A DNA stretch of 38,059 bases from Akkermansia sp. (lineage in GTDB: Bacteria > Verrucomicrobiota > Verrucomicrobiia > Verrucomicrobiales > Akkermansiaceae), in the NCBI GenBank assembly GCA_017409465.1, contig JAFQSQ010000030.1:1-38059 (forward strand), read 5' to 3'. This document shows positions 17,138 to 26,771 of this stretch, in pieces (within the stretch, counting starts at the first letter, position 1; every line of letters begins with the position of its first letter). The translations under genes were made by a program, and so were the position numbers. Below the pieces are notes generated by a model. It was not told the origin of the DNA. It saw nothing but the letters and a program-made list of their open reading frames with translations, and ran no database searches.

Positions 17138-20100
17138 ATGAGTCCGGTTTGCCTTTCTCCGATTGTATTGAAGCACGTATCGGTTCTGCCCTTGCAGAAC
17201 AATGTCTATCCCCTGCTGGCACTGGGGGTGAAGGCCACACAGGCGCTGGCAGACGTCGACGTGGAGATTGATTATTCACCGGCCTATGTCCAGCCTCAAG
17301 TGTGCCGAGTGGAGCGACTGGAGGCGGGAGAGAGCGTTGCGCTTTCTCTACCCATGTCAGGCTACGAACATGAGAAGCTGATGCAGCTTACAGAACCGAT
17401 ACCGGGCAACATACGGATTACGGTAACATCAGACGGAGCCCCCCTCCTGCAGGAGGAGCTGACAATTCATTGGCACCCGCATGACACCTGGGTAGGCGGC
17501 CATCAATTTCCGGAGCTGCTGGCCGCGCTGGTGCGACCGAACGATCCGGCAATCGGCCTGCTGCTGTCCCGTGCGGAGGAAGAGTTGCAATCGCTCGGCA
17601 TGACCACAGGCCGGAACGGCTACGCCCTGCCCCGCAGCGGCATCATCAACCGCCTGCATGCCATCTGGAACACGGTGAGCCACTCCGGCATCAGCTACGC
17701 CCTGCCCCCGGAGAGCTGGATGGATGACGGACTGGGACAGCGGGTGAGACTGCCCTCCACCATTCTGGGTAAAAACTGCGGCACCTGTCTGGACACCACG
17801 CTGATGCTGGCCGCGCTGGTGGCACAGGCCGGGTTCAATCCCATCGTCATTCTCGTGAGAGGGCATGCGTACATGGGTGTGATGCTTCGGGATGCGTCAC
17901 TGCCCACGGTGGTGGTGCGGGAAGCCGCCACCATCCGCAATCTGCTGCAGCTGGAGGAGCTGTTACTGATGGAGACTACCCAGCTCACAGGCTCGGCCAC
18001 CGGCAAGCCGGTCACCTTCACCGAAACGCAGGCAACAGGACGCGCCAACATCACGAAAGTGGCGGATGATGACTACTTTCTGGCGCTGGACATCGTGCGT
18101 ATCTGGTCCACGGGCATTCACCCTATCGCCGCCACGTATGAAGAGCTGCTAGAGGGGAATGTGCTGCCGCAGAAAAAACGCACGGCTGCGGCAGACGATT
18201 CTTTCCTGCCGGAAGAAAGCGCCGCGAGCCTGGAGGAAGCGGAATCGCTGGTGGAAGCCCGCCCGCGCAGCCGGATGGAGACATGGCAGCTCAAGCTGCT
18301 GGATTTATCACTGCGCAACAACCTGCTCAATACCCGCATGAGCAGCAGTCGGCAAATCGGCCTCTGCATCCCCGATGTAGCCCGCTTCGAAGACAAACTG
18401 TCACGCAACGGCGCTTTCCGTATCAAGCCCATCCCAGAAACGCTCACCACCAAACTGGCTCGCAACGAAAGCGACACCCAACCGGAGCTGCTGCGCAACA
18501 TGCAGCAGGAGCTGGCCGAAGAGATGTTCAGCAAGAACGAACTGCTGGCCACAGACGGTAAAAAAGCGCATTCCGAAGACCACCTGCGCCGCAGCCTGCA
18601 AAGCATCTATCTGGCAGCGCGGCATGATATGGAAGAAAGCGGCTCCAACACGCTCTATCTCGCCTGCGGGTTCCTGAAATGGTATCGCCGGGGGGATGAC
18701 TCCAAGCCCCTGCTGGCACCGGTTCTGCTCATCCCGGTGAAGCTGACTCGCCCGAGCGTGAAGGCAGGCTTCACCCTGCGGAGCGCAGATGAGGAAACGC
18801 GCATCAACCTCACGCTGCTGGAGCTGCTCAAGACGGAGTTCGCCCTGCGCATTCCCGAGCTGGAGGGCGATTTGCCCACCGATGCCAGCGGGCTGGATGT
18901 GCCGCAGATTTTCACCCTGCTGCGCCGCGCCATCCGCGAGCTGCCGGGCTGGGAGGTGACGGAGGATTGCTCCCTAGGCATCTTCTCGTTTACCAAGTAC
19001 CTCATGTGGAAAGACATGGTGGATCGCCGGGAGGCGCTCCTGAAAAACCCGGTCGTGGCACACATTGCCTCCTCCGAGCGCAGTACCTTCCCGGAACAGG
19101 GCGATTTTCCCGAGCCCTCCACGCTGGATGCAGAGGTAGACCCGCGCAAGGTATTCACCCCGCTCTCATCTGACTCCTCGCAGCTTTCTGCCGTGCTGGC
19201 CGCCGCTAGGGGGAAGAGCTTTGTCCTCATCGGGCCGCCCGGTACCGGCAAGAGCCAGACCATCGCCAACATGATAGCCCACTGTCTGGGGCATGGCAAA
19301 ACCGTCCTCTTCGTGGCTGAAAAATCTGCCGCTCTCTCCGTAGTGCACCGCCGGCTCAAACGCATCGGGCTCTCCGAATTCTGTCTGGAGCTGCATTCCT
19401 CCAAGGCCAACAAGAAAGATGCCATTGCCCAATTCCGCACCGCCATTGATGCCGCCACCCGCCCGATGCCCGACACGGACTGGGGCAACACGGTGGACAC
19501 CATGGCCACGCTGCGACACACGCTCAACCTCCTGCCCCACGAGCTGCACCGCCCGCAGAGCGATGGCCGCAGCCTGTATGATGACATCAGCCTGCTGGCC
19601 GAGGAGGGAGACGCCCCCACCTTCACCCCCACCACGGATGCCCCGCTGGAAATGACAGCCACCCGCCGGGAAGAGCTCTGCGCTCTGGCGCAGAAATTGG
19701 CACTGTACTACAGCCCCGTGGCAGATATGCTGCGCGGAGCGGCCGCCGCCGTCTGTACCACCGCCTATTCCTTTGAATGGGAGGAAAAACTGGCGGCGGC
19801 GCTGCAACAGATGATTGACCTGCGCAGAGAGGCCGCCGTTATCTACCGCGAGCTGACTGCCGCCCTCGGCCCGGAAGCCGCCGACCTGCCACCGGAGGGC
19901 GCTTACGCGCTCAGCGGTCTGTTCAGCGGCTTGTGCGGGCGCAGAAGCGCCGACTACAGCTGCCTCTGCCCGCCCCATGCCTCTTCCTCGCTGGCGAAAA
20001 TGGAAAAAATCGTATCCGCCGCCGCAGACTATCGCGAGCAAGCCGCCGGGCTTTCCCTCCCCTACCCGGAGAGTGCCCCGGATGATGCGGAGCTGGAACT

Positions 20101-22903
20101 CCGCTACGCCGGGTGGAAGAAAGCGCAGCTCTCCAACTTCATCTTCCGTTTCTTCGGGGTACGCAAGGCTCGCAAATACCTGCAAGTACTGGCATTCAGC
20201 CCGAATGAACCGGACTGCCGCAACGATTTTGAACGACTCCTGGCCATGAAGGCTGCCCGAGCCGATATCCTCCGCAACTCCTCCCCGGAAATAGAGGTGC
20301 TGCACAGGGGAACTGCCACCACCGCAGAGGAACTGACCCATGCCCGCAGGCTGGCGGGGCACGCCGCGCACGGTTCCCTGCCGTCGGCGCTCGTGCAGCG
20401 GCTGCTCTCCTCCCCCGCCCTGCAGGACACACTCCGCCCGCAGCTGGATGCCTGGAAGCGGCTCGATGATGCCTACTCTGCTCTGGAGCAGGAGGTTTCC
20501 GGTCTCATCCGCTGCCCGGTGGAGGATTTGCCGCAGCACGGTGCCGACTGGCGCGGCCTGCTGGATCAGCGCCCCCGCTGGCGCGAGCTCACCCTCTGGA
20601 ACAAGGTGGCAGAGGAAGCCCGCAACACCGGCGCCGATGCCCTCGCAGAGCTGCTGCGCGATGAAGCCGTAGAGCCGCAACAGCTGGAAACTGCGCTGCG
20701 GGTAAATCTGGCCCGCCGCAGGCTCCGCGCCGCTGCCGACAACGTGGCCGTGCTCAACGAGTTCACTCCCCACGCGCACGAGGATGCTATTGACCGCTAC
20801 GCCGCACAGGATGCCTCCCTGCTCCGGCTCACTACCGCCCACGTGCGCGAGCTGCTGGCCAAACGCGCCGCAGGCATTGCGGAGTACGGGCGGGAAATTG
20901 CCGTCCTGCAACGCGAAATCGCCAAGCAACGCGCCCACATCCCCTTGAGAAAGCTGCTGGAAGCCGTACCGAATGCCGCCGCGCTGCTCAAACCCTGCAT
21001 GCTCATGAGCCCGCTCTCCGTCGCCCAATACCTCACGCCGGAATCCGCTCCCTTTGATGTGGTCATCTTCGACGAAGCCTCCCAGATTCCCGTCTGGGAT
21101 GCCATAGGTGCGCTGGCTCGCGGCAAAAATGCCATTGTGGTGGGTGATCCGCGCCAGATGCCCCCCACCAGTTTTTTCTCCCGCAGCAAGGAAGATGCCG
21201 ACGATGACAGCGAGGTGGAACACGACATGGAAAGCATCCTGGACGAATGCATTGCCTGCGGTATCCCGGAGCTGAACCTCACCTGGCACTACCGCAGCAA
21301 GGCAGAAAGCCTCATCGCCTTCTCCAACCACCACTACTACGACGGGAAACTCACCACCTTCCCCGCCCCGGTCTCCACGGACACGGCGCTGCAATACCAC
21401 TACGTGGAAAACGGTATCTACCAACGCGGAGCAGGCAAGCGCATCAACCCGGTGGAAGCCCGCGCCCTCGTGAACCACGTGCTGACCACCCTCCGCAGCC
21501 CGGGATTCCGATACACGGAGGCCAGCAGCATCGGCATTGTCACCTTCAACATGCAGCAGCAGCGGCTCATTGAGGATATGCTGGAAGAGGAGCGGGCAAA
21601 GGATGAATCGTTGGAGCCCTATTTCTCTGAATCCAACAGCGAGGCCATCTTCGTCAAAAACCTCGAAAACGTGCAGGGCGATGAACGCGGCGTCATCTAC
21701 TTCTCTACCACCTACGGCCCGGATGAACAGGGGCTCGTATCCATGAACTTCGGCCCGCTCAACCTCGTGGGCGGTGAACGCCGACTCAACGTGGCCATCA
21801 CCCGCGCCCGCAACGGCATGCACGTCTTCACCTCGCTCAAACCGGAAAGCATCGACCTGAACCGCACCCGCGCCCGTGGTGCGGCTGACTTCCGCAGCTT
21901 CCTGGAATGCGCCCGCATGGGTGCCGGCAAGTTCTTCAGCACGCGGGCGACAGATTCCACCGACACAGAACAACTGGCCCGCGCCGTGCGAAGAGAACTG
22001 GAAGCCCGCGGCTGGAACTGCACCGTGAATCTGGGAGTCTCCGGCTACCGCGTGGACATCGCCGTGCATCATCCGGACATCCCGGAGGCAATGCTGGCCG
22101 GAATCGTGCTGGATGGCCCGGGCTACGCCGGTGCCAACACCGCCCGTGACCGCGACGTGCTGCGCGGCAGCGTCATGAATGTGCTGGGCTGGCGACTGCT
22201 GCGGCTCTGGTCGCTCGACTGGTGGCGCAACCCGCTGGGCTGCATGGATGCCGTGGATGCCCGACTGCGGGAATGGGTGTCCGCCGGCCCCCCGGAACCG
22301 CCTGAGCTGCCCTCCCTGCTGCCGGATGCAGAGGAGAAACCCGGAGAAACGGCGCACCCGTCTGCCGATACCGCACCGGCGGAGGCTTTGCCCGCCGGCC
22401 CCGCTCCCGTTGGCGAGGAATACCGCGAATACACCCGCGAACTCACCCACCTGAGCCGCATCCGCGACAACACGCTCGCCAACTCCCTGCTGGAGTTGGT
22501 ACAAATGGAAGGCCCTGTCCTGCAGAGCCGCGTCTTCAGCCGCATCGGCAAACTCTCCGGCACCGTCATGAACGCCACGGCCCGCACCATCCTCAGCTCG
22601 AAAATCGAGTATCTGCTGCGCAGCGGACATCTGGCAGCCACAGACGAACCCACCCCGGACGGCGAAACCGACCGCACCCTGTACCAGCCGGATACCCCCG
22701 CCGCCCGGCTTCGCACCCGGGGCACCCGCGACTGGGTCGAAATCCCCGCCTCAGAATTCCGACTGCTGGCCGAGCAGCTGCGCGCCCACCTCTGCTGTCT
22801 CAACGGCTGCGACGAGCATCTCCGCGCCATTATGGCCTTCTATCGCATCACCCGCATGAATAAGAAGTTCCGTGATTTTATCCTGAACATTCTCCGGAGT
22901 TGA
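17138..22903 (+). CDS. DUF4011/SF1 helicase/Vsr-like nuclease/DUF3320 multidomain protein, putative defence
   Basis: 1,921 aa. After an N-terminal beta-rich region comes a transglutaminase-like patch: NCGTCLDTTLMLAALVAQAG with Cys217, and GHAYMG with His243. The DUF4011 signature WQLKLLDLSLRNNLLN starts at 383. An SF1 helicase is split around a long helical insert: Walker A GPPGTGKS at 699-706, Walker B FDEAS with DEAS at 1312-1315, GDPRQMPPTSFF after it, and NVAITRARNGMHVF late. A Vsr/MTES_1575-type nuclease-like domain follows (GYRVDIAV, Asp1640; VLDGPGY, Asp1659; ARDRDVLRG; LRLWSLDWWRNP). A DUF3320 region is near 1760-1900 (LLELVQMEGPVLQSRVFSRI). Proteins of this architecture have been reported as single-gene anti-phage systems (Hhe-type, from memory). 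The start at 17138 is set by the promoter. The usual nuclease ECD motif reads VLD here. Confidence 0.88.
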   Translation: MSPVCLSPIVLKHVSVLPLQNNVYPLLALGVKATQALADVDVEIDYSPAYVQPQVCRVERLEAGESVALSLPMSGYEHEKLMQLTEPIPGNIRITVTSDGAPLLQEELTIHWHPHDTWVGGHQFPELLAALVRPNDPAIGLLLSRAEEELQSLGMTTGRNGYALPRSGIINRLHAIWNTVSHSGISYALPPESWMDDGLGQRVRLPSTILGKNCGTCLDTTLMLAALVAQAGFNPIVILVRGHAYMGVMLRDASLPTVVVREAATIRNLLQLEELLLMETTQLTGSATGKPVTFTETQATGRANITKVADDDYFLALDIVRIWSTGIHPIAATYEELLEGNVLPQKKRTAAADDSFLPEESAASLEEAESLVEARPRSRMETWQLKLLDLSLRNNLLNTRMSSSRQIGLCIPDVARFEDKLSRNGAFRIKPIPETLTTKLARNESDTQPELLRNMQQELAEEMFSKNELLATDGKKAHSEDHLRRSLQSIYLAARHDMEESGSNTLYLACGFLKWYRRGDDSKPLLAPVLLIPVKLTRPSVKAGFTLRSADEETRINLTLLELLKTEFALRIPELEGDLPTDASGLDVPQIFTLLRRAIRELPGWEVTEDCSLGIFSFTKYLMWKDMVDRREALLKNPVVAHIASSERSTFPEQGDFPEPSTLDAEVDPRKVFTPLSSDSSQLSAVLAAARGKSFVLIGPPGTGKSQTIANMIAHCLGHGKTVLFVAEKSAALSVVHRRLKRIGLSEFCLELHSSKANKKDAIAQFRTAIDAATRPMPDTDWGNTVDTMATLRHTLNLLPHELHRPQSDGRSLYDDISLLAEEGDAPTFTPTTDAPLEMTATRREELCALAQKLALYYSPVADMLRGAAAAVCTTAYSFEWEEKLAAALQQMIDLRREAAVIYRELTAALGPEAADLPPEGAYALSGLFSGLCGRRSADYSCLCPPHASSSLAKMEKIVSAAADYREQAAGLSLPYPESAPDDAELELRYAGWKKAQLSNFIFRFFGVRKARKYLQVLAFSPNEPDCRNDFERLLAMKAARADILRNSSPEIEVLHRGTATTAEELTHARRLAGHAAHGSLPSALVQRLLSSPALQDTLRPQLDAWKRLDDAYSALEQEVSGLIRCPVEDLPQHGADWRGLLDQRPRWRELTLWNKVAEEARNTGADALAELLRDEAVEPQQLETALRVNLARRRLRAAADNVAVLNEFTPHAHEDAIDRYAAQDASLLRLTTAHVRELLAKRAAGIAEYGREIAVLQREIAKQRAHIPLRKLLEAVPNAAALLKPCMLMSPLSVAQYLTPESAPFDVVIFDEASQIPVWDAIGALARGKNAIVVGDPRQMPPTSFFSRSKEDADDDSEVEHDMESILDECIACGIPELNLTWHYRSKAESLIAFSNHHYYDGKLTTFPAPVSTDTALQYHYVENGIYQRGAGKRINPVEARALVNHVLTTLRSPGFRYTEASSIGIVTFNMQQQRLIEDMLEEERAKDESLEPYFSESNSEAIFVKNLENVQGDERGVIYFSTTYGPDEQGLVSMNFGPLNLVGGERRLNVAITRARNGMHVFTSLKPESIDLNRTRARGAADFRSFLECARMGAGKFFSTRATDSTDTEQLARAVRRELEARGWNCTVNLGVSGYRVDIAVHHPDIPEAMLAGIVLDGPGYAGANTARDRDVLRGSVMNVLGWRLLRLWSLDWWRNPLGCMDAVDARLREWVSAGPPEPPELPSLLPDAEEKPGETAHPSADTAPAEALPAGPAPVGEEYREYTRELTHLSRIRDNTLANSLLELVQMEGPVLQSRVFSRIGKLSGTVMNATARTILSSKIEYLLRSGHLAATDEPTPDGETDRTLYQPDTPAARLRTRGTRDWVEIPASEFRLLAEQLRAHLCCLNGCDEHLRAIMAFYRITRMNKKFRDFILNILRS

Positions 22904-22919
22904 CCGCAGAGGCTGCCCC

Positions 22920-24590
22920 TCATTCGGCAAACTCATGAAAGACACGGAGGACGCGATAGCGCGTATACAGCCGGGCAACATCCTCCGGGGTATCGCCGTC
23001 CTCGTTGCAGACAGATCTGTCAGCACCGGCTTGCAACAACAGCCGCACCATATCGGACTGATTATGGAGCACTGCCTCGTGTAAGGCCGTGTTGCCGTAT
23101 CTGTCGCGGGCATTGATATCGCCGCCATGCTTCAGTATGGCAGCTACGCACTCCGGTTTATCCCTAAACTGCATTTTGTGCAGCAGAGTTTCTCCGAGTT
23201 CATCCCTCATGTTGACATCAATACCTGCCTCCAGCAACAGCTCCAGCTCCGCAAGCGTACCACAATTGAAGACGGCATCAGGCGTTATCTTCGCGCCATT
23301 CTCCAGAAGAAAACGGAGGAGTTCCGTTTCCCCGGTCCAGACAGCTCGCGCCAGCAGCGTTTCATCTGCCAGCGGTGCATTGATATCGCCGTATGCCTCC
23401 AGCAGGATGGGGTACACTTCCTTCTCCACCATGCCAAAAGTATCGGCTATATCCTCACGCCACTCAGGCGTCTCCCCCGTGCCGACCTTCAGCCTGTCCC
23501 GAAGCAAGGACGTATCAAAAGCCACACGACAAGGTTTCAGGCTGTTGAGCGGCAACCCGGCATCCAGGAGCAGCCTGACCACGTCGGCTCGTTCTGCCGT
23601 CAGTGCCATGGACAACGCCTTTTCCTTCTGCGCCTCCGTGGCCGATGCGAGCACCACCGCGAGCTCCTCCACAGTGCCGAACTGAGCCAGATACACAGCC
23701 TCACCCACCTTCTTCCGTAAGGCGGCCTCATCTGCCCCGGCAGCCACCAGCACCCGGTAGACCTCACGATGAGCAGCATCAAATGCCACTTCCAGCGGGG
23801 TCACGCCATTGCCATCTGCCTGATTCAGCGAAAAACCGGCCTCTTTCAATACCTGCACCAGTGGCGTGATATCTGTTTCTGCTTCGCCGCAACCGGCGTG
23901 AACGATGTTGCCCGGCTGTACATCAGCCTCGGCCAGAGACACCCCGGACTGAAGCAGGGCTCTGACCAGAGCCGTCTTATTGCGCGAAATCGCTCGTTCC
24001 AGCATCGAGATCCTCAACTGAGGATGTATTTTCTCCGCATTCAGGAGATTCAGCAGCTCCTGCTCCCTGCCCTCATAATGCCGCAGCAGTGCTGAACAGA
24101 GGGAATAGAGGTCATATCCGTCCTCCTTATCTTCCCCCGGCTGCAATCCGCAGAGGAGCAGGTATTCCGTCATCTCGGCCGACAGCTCATCCCACTCCGG
24201 AGCACCGGTACCGCTCAACGGTGGCAGCGGTGCCCCGTTTTCCACCAGAAATCGCACCATCGACAACTCTCCGCAGTTGTCCGCAACCTCCGCAATCAGC
24301 GTACTCTCATCCACTTCTCTTTCGGCATCCTGCGGGGTCAATCCATACTCCAGCAGCAGACGTACGACTTCTTCATTGCCGAGACAGGCGGCACACCTGA
24401 ACAGCTGCTTTGCCGCTCCGCTCCGTGCAGGATTTGCCCCGAGCTGCAGCGCCAGGCGAAGTTGCAGAGGTACATCCGTCAGGCCACATCGTGAGGGCAG
24501 CAACCCCTCCGGCACCAAGAACACCACACTCACAACGGCAGACAGTACCAGAAAACAGACATACAGGAAGATATTACGGAATGCTTTCAT
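22920..24590 (-). CDS. Membrane-anchored ankyrin-repeat protein
   Basis: 556 aa. An N-terminal hydrophobic segment (IFLYVCFLVLSAVVSVVFLV) serves as an uncleaved anchor or signal. The rest is built of ankyrin repeats, some degenerate. Clear units are NEEVVRLLLEYGLTPQDAER, LSMVRFLVENGAPLPPL, TPLEVAFDAAHREVYRVLVA, ELLRFLLENGAKITPDA and, best conserved at the C-terminus, DRYGNTALHEAVLHNQSDMV with RLLLQAGADRSVCNEDGDTP. Ankyrin arrays bind other proteins. The partner here is unknown, and the array probably lies on the periplasmic side. It converges on the helicase gene with only 16 bases between stops. A -10-like TATACT sits 7 bases before the ATG. Confidence 0.85.
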   Translation of the reverse strand: MKAFRNIFLYVCFLVLSAVVSVVFLVPEGLLPSRCGLTDVPLQLRLALQLGANPARSGAAKQLFRCAACLGNEEVVRLLLEYGLTPQDAEREVDESTLIAEVADNCGELSMVRFLVENGAPLPPLSGTGAPEWDELSAEMTEYLLLCGLQPGEDKEDGYDLYSLCSALLRHYEGREQELLNLLNAEKIHPQLRISMLERAISRNKTALVRALLQSGVSLAEADVQPGNIVHAGCGEAETDITPLVQVLKEAGFSLNQADGNGVTPLEVAFDAAHREVYRVLVAAGADEAALRKKVGEAVYLAQFGTVEELAVVLASATEAQKEKALSMALTAERADVVRLLLDAGLPLNSLKPCRVAFDTSLLRDRLKVGTGETPEWREDIADTFGMVEKEVYPILLEAYGDINAPLADETLLARAVWTGETELLRFLLENGAKITPDAVFNCGTLAELELLLEAGIDVNMRDELGETLLHKMQFRDKPECVAAILKHGGDINARDRYGNTALHEAVLHNQSDMVRLLLQAGADRSVCNEDGDTPEDVARLYTRYRVLRVFHEFAE

Positions 24591-24597
24591 AGAAGGT

Positions 24598-24603
24598 AGT
24601 ATA
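24598..24603 (-). promoter_or_regulatory. Possible -10 box of the ankyrin gene
   Basis: Minus-strand TATACT with 7 bases to the ATG at 24590. The expected -35 position falls in the terminator stem of the upstream gene and shows no good TTGACA match, so the call is weak. Confidence 0.35.
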
Positions 24604-24611
24604 AAAGAATC

Positions 24612-24640
24612 GGCACCTGTCCGGCGAGCGGACAGGTGCC
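24612..24640 (-). terminator. Terminator of the 26.6-kb secreted-protein gene
   Basis: Perfect 12-bp stem GGCACCTGTCCG (24612-24623) with 24629-24640 and a 5-base loop. On the minus strand it exits into GATTCTTTTAT, 17 bases past the stop of the gene ending at 24657. Confidence 0.85.
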
Positions 24641-24656
24641 TTGCTCAAATCAGCAT

Positions 24657-26603
24657 TTACTTGCGCAGGATAACATCCAGGCGGGTATAGAGGCGGTCAT
24701 CAGCGATGACGGAGGCGCCAATCACACGTTCCACGTATGTGTCAGCCGCGCGAAGCGCCTCGGCAATCTCCGCGAGTTCAGCAGCTCGCTCCTCCTCACC
24801 ACAGGCTCGGACAGTAGCGGAGACTCGCTCGAAGATGCGAGCCGTGGGTTCGAAACGCAGCTGAACGACGCAACCGGGCAGCGGCATCGTGCCCGTAGCC
24901 GATGCTGCCAGACGGCTGTTGTACTCAGCAGAGGTACCTACCACCAGAGCCGAGTCGCTCACCAGAGCACCGGGGGTCATAAGCCCCGAGCACGGGCACT
25001 GTGCGGGCATCTGCAGCGTGTAGGCCGTACCGCCGGCTACCTCGGAGCTGCTCACGGCGGGCAACTCGCACTTCTTGTTGCACTCGCTCTTGGCGCGGAC
25101 ATCCTCGGCCACCTTCACCAGGCGGTTCCAGCCATCGGTCAGAGCCGCGCGATCACGCACCGGCGAATAGGCTGCGATGTTGACCTCCTGCGAGGCCGCG
25201 GGAGCGGCAACAACCAGAGTACTGCTGCCGGTCAGAGCTCCGGACATCGTTCTGATAGCCGCATCAGCCGCTTCAACATCGACCTTATAGCTCAGGCAGC
25301 GATCCAGCGCCTGCGTGGCCTCGCTCTGCTCCGCTTCACGGAGGGTCTTGACATATCCCGTCGTCACGGCTTCCAAAGCGCCCAGCGTGCCCTCAACATT
25401 CACCTCGGGGCCGCCCTGCACAGGAGCAAACTCCATGCAGAAAGCCACGTCCGGATCCGTCAGCAGAGCGGGCTGCTTCATGAGAGCCGGGCCGAAGCTC
25501 GACCCATGAGCATCCTGCACCGCCTCCAGATGCACATCCTCATCCATCCACACATAGAGCTGAGATGGTGTGTCGGAAGCCGGGAAGAATTCCTTTATCT
25601 GCGACAGCAGGAACTCCACCCCATCGGCAGCTGCAACACCGGGCCGTCCGAAAGCGGGGCTCTGAGCCGCCAGCTGTCGGAAGACGCCGGAGACGAAGGC
25701 GCCCATCTGCTCAATCGAAGCCATCGACGAATCATTGTTCGCCTTTTCCAGAGCCGGGCTGAGGGAAGCGACTACCAGCGTCTTATCGTTGATACGAGCG
25801 TTCTGCAGATCAGCCTTGGCCAGCACAGACTCGGCGGGAGAGGCGGGCACCACCGCCTGAGCCGGGTCAGCGCACAATATAGCTGTCAGTTTTGTGCCGT
25901 CCAGCTTGTACATCAGATAGGCGGCAAGCTCTTTTTCCCCTTCAGGAGCCGGAATGTTCACCGGAAGCTTGATACCCTGCATCCCATTGTGGCTCACCAC
26001 ATTATCCGGGGATTCCTGCATCATCTGCCCCATGCCGATACCGACCAACATCTGCATCAGACCTACGGCCTCCTGCTTCACCGTCATCGCCAGATAGACG
26101 GGGGCGACCTGCAGCTTCTGCAGCGCGCTCTTCAGCGCCTCTTCACTCTGCTTCATCTGCTCGGCACTCTGCGCCTCGATAACACCGCTGACGGGCTCGT
26201 CGGTATGCAGTTTCCAGTTATTTGCAATAGCGAGAGTACTCTCGGCAGAGCTGGCTTTCTGCAACAGCGGCAGCAGCTCCTGCAGCAACTGTGCGCCCTG
26301 GGCAGAGATACCGATAGCCAGCCCATCCACCCCCGACAGCATAGCCATCTGCGGATCAGCGGTGAGGCCTGACTGGGTAGCCAGCTTGCCCAGATTGGCA
26401 AATGCAATGAAAGAATCCGTATCGGCGGGGAGCAGCGCGGCTGCCGACAGCGCAGCAGCACGCTGTTCGGCTGTCATATCCACGACTGCCGGCAGGGTCA
26501 GCAGCATCGCCGTATCGGGCATGGGCACTGCGGAAGGAACAGCCGTCTGCCCCCACACGGGAAGAGCCGCGGCCGCCATCATCAAAAGGGTACTTGTCTT
26601 CAT
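24657..26603 (-). CDS. Large secreted protein of unknown function
   Basis: 648 aa with a clear cleavable signal peptide (MKTSTLLMMAAAALPVWGQT, probable cut after VWG). The mature part is Ala/Leu/Glu-rich. It opens with a block like LLPADTDSFIAFANLGKLAT, which resembles periplasmic DUF3352-type proteins in its 'lp-adt' opening, but I would not assign the family. A Cys cluster (CNKKCELP and, about 25 residues later, CPCSG) is notable and may form disulfides or bind metal. The C-terminal half is helical, with ACGEEERAAELAEIAEALRA. The gene has its own promoter 9 bases before the ATG and its own terminator, so it is monocistronic. Confidence 0.75.
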   Translation of the reverse strand: MKTSTLLMMAAAALPVWGQTAVPSAVPMPDTAMLLTLPAVVDMTAEQRAAALSAAALLPADTDSFIAFANLGKLATQSGLTADPQMAMLSGVDGLAIGISAQGAQLLQELLPLLQKASSAESTLAIANNWKLHTDEPVSGVIEAQSAEQMKQSEEALKSALQKLQVAPVYLAMTVKQEAVGLMQMLVGIGMGQMMQESPDNVVSHNGMQGIKLPVNIPAPEGEKELAAYLMYKLDGTKLTAILCADPAQAVVPASPAESVLAKADLQNARINDKTLVVASLSPALEKANNDSSMASIEQMGAFVSGVFRQLAAQSPAFGRPGVAAADGVEFLLSQIKEFFPASDTPSQLYVWMDEDVHLEAVQDAHGSSFGPALMKQPALLTDPDVAFCMEFAPVQGGPEVNVEGTLGALEAVTTGYVKTLREAEQSEATQALDRCLSYKVDVEAADAAIRTMSGALTGSSTLVVAAPAASQEVNIAAYSPVRDRAALTDGWNRLVKVAEDVRAKSECNKKCELPAVSSSEVAGGTAYTLQMPAQCPCSGLMTPGALVSDSALVVGTSAEYNSRLAASATGTMPLPGCVVQLRFEPTARIFERVSATVRACGEEERAAELAEIAEALRAADTYVERVIGASVIADDRLYTRLDVILRK

Positions 26604-26612
26604 AACGATTTC

Positions 26613-26641
26613 ATTCTAGCGTTGCAAACCCCTCACGTAAA
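26613..26641 (-). promoter_or_regulatory. Promoter of the secreted-protein gene
   Basis: Minus strand: -35 TTTACG (26636-26641), 17-bp spacer, -10 TAGAAT (26613-26618), then 9 bases to the ATG at 26603. Predicted leaderless (leader about 2 nt). Confidence 0.55.
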
Positions 26642-26712
26642 GCCTTTTTTTATCGGTGACGCACTATATTTCCTCCCGCGCACCACGACAACACCCGATA
26701 AACGACAATACG

Positions 26713-26744
26713 GCATCCCCGCGCCCGGTGCCGACAGGGGATGC
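26713..26744 (-). terminator. Possible terminator of the kef pair
   Basis: GCATCCCC (26713-26720) pairs with GGGGATGC (26737-26744), with a 16-base loop. The minus-strand exit CGTATTGTCGTTT is only moderately T-rich. It lies 28 bases past the stop of the second antiporter gene. Confidence 0.5.
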
Positions 26745-26771
26745 GCGCTACGGGCATGCGGTTCGTAAACC

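Noticed and set aside
19166..22630. 1,154-aa open frame antisense to the DUF4011 helicase
   Set aside because: It mirrors the codon pattern of the real gene and shows no motif; the sense strand has clear Walker and nuclease motifs.
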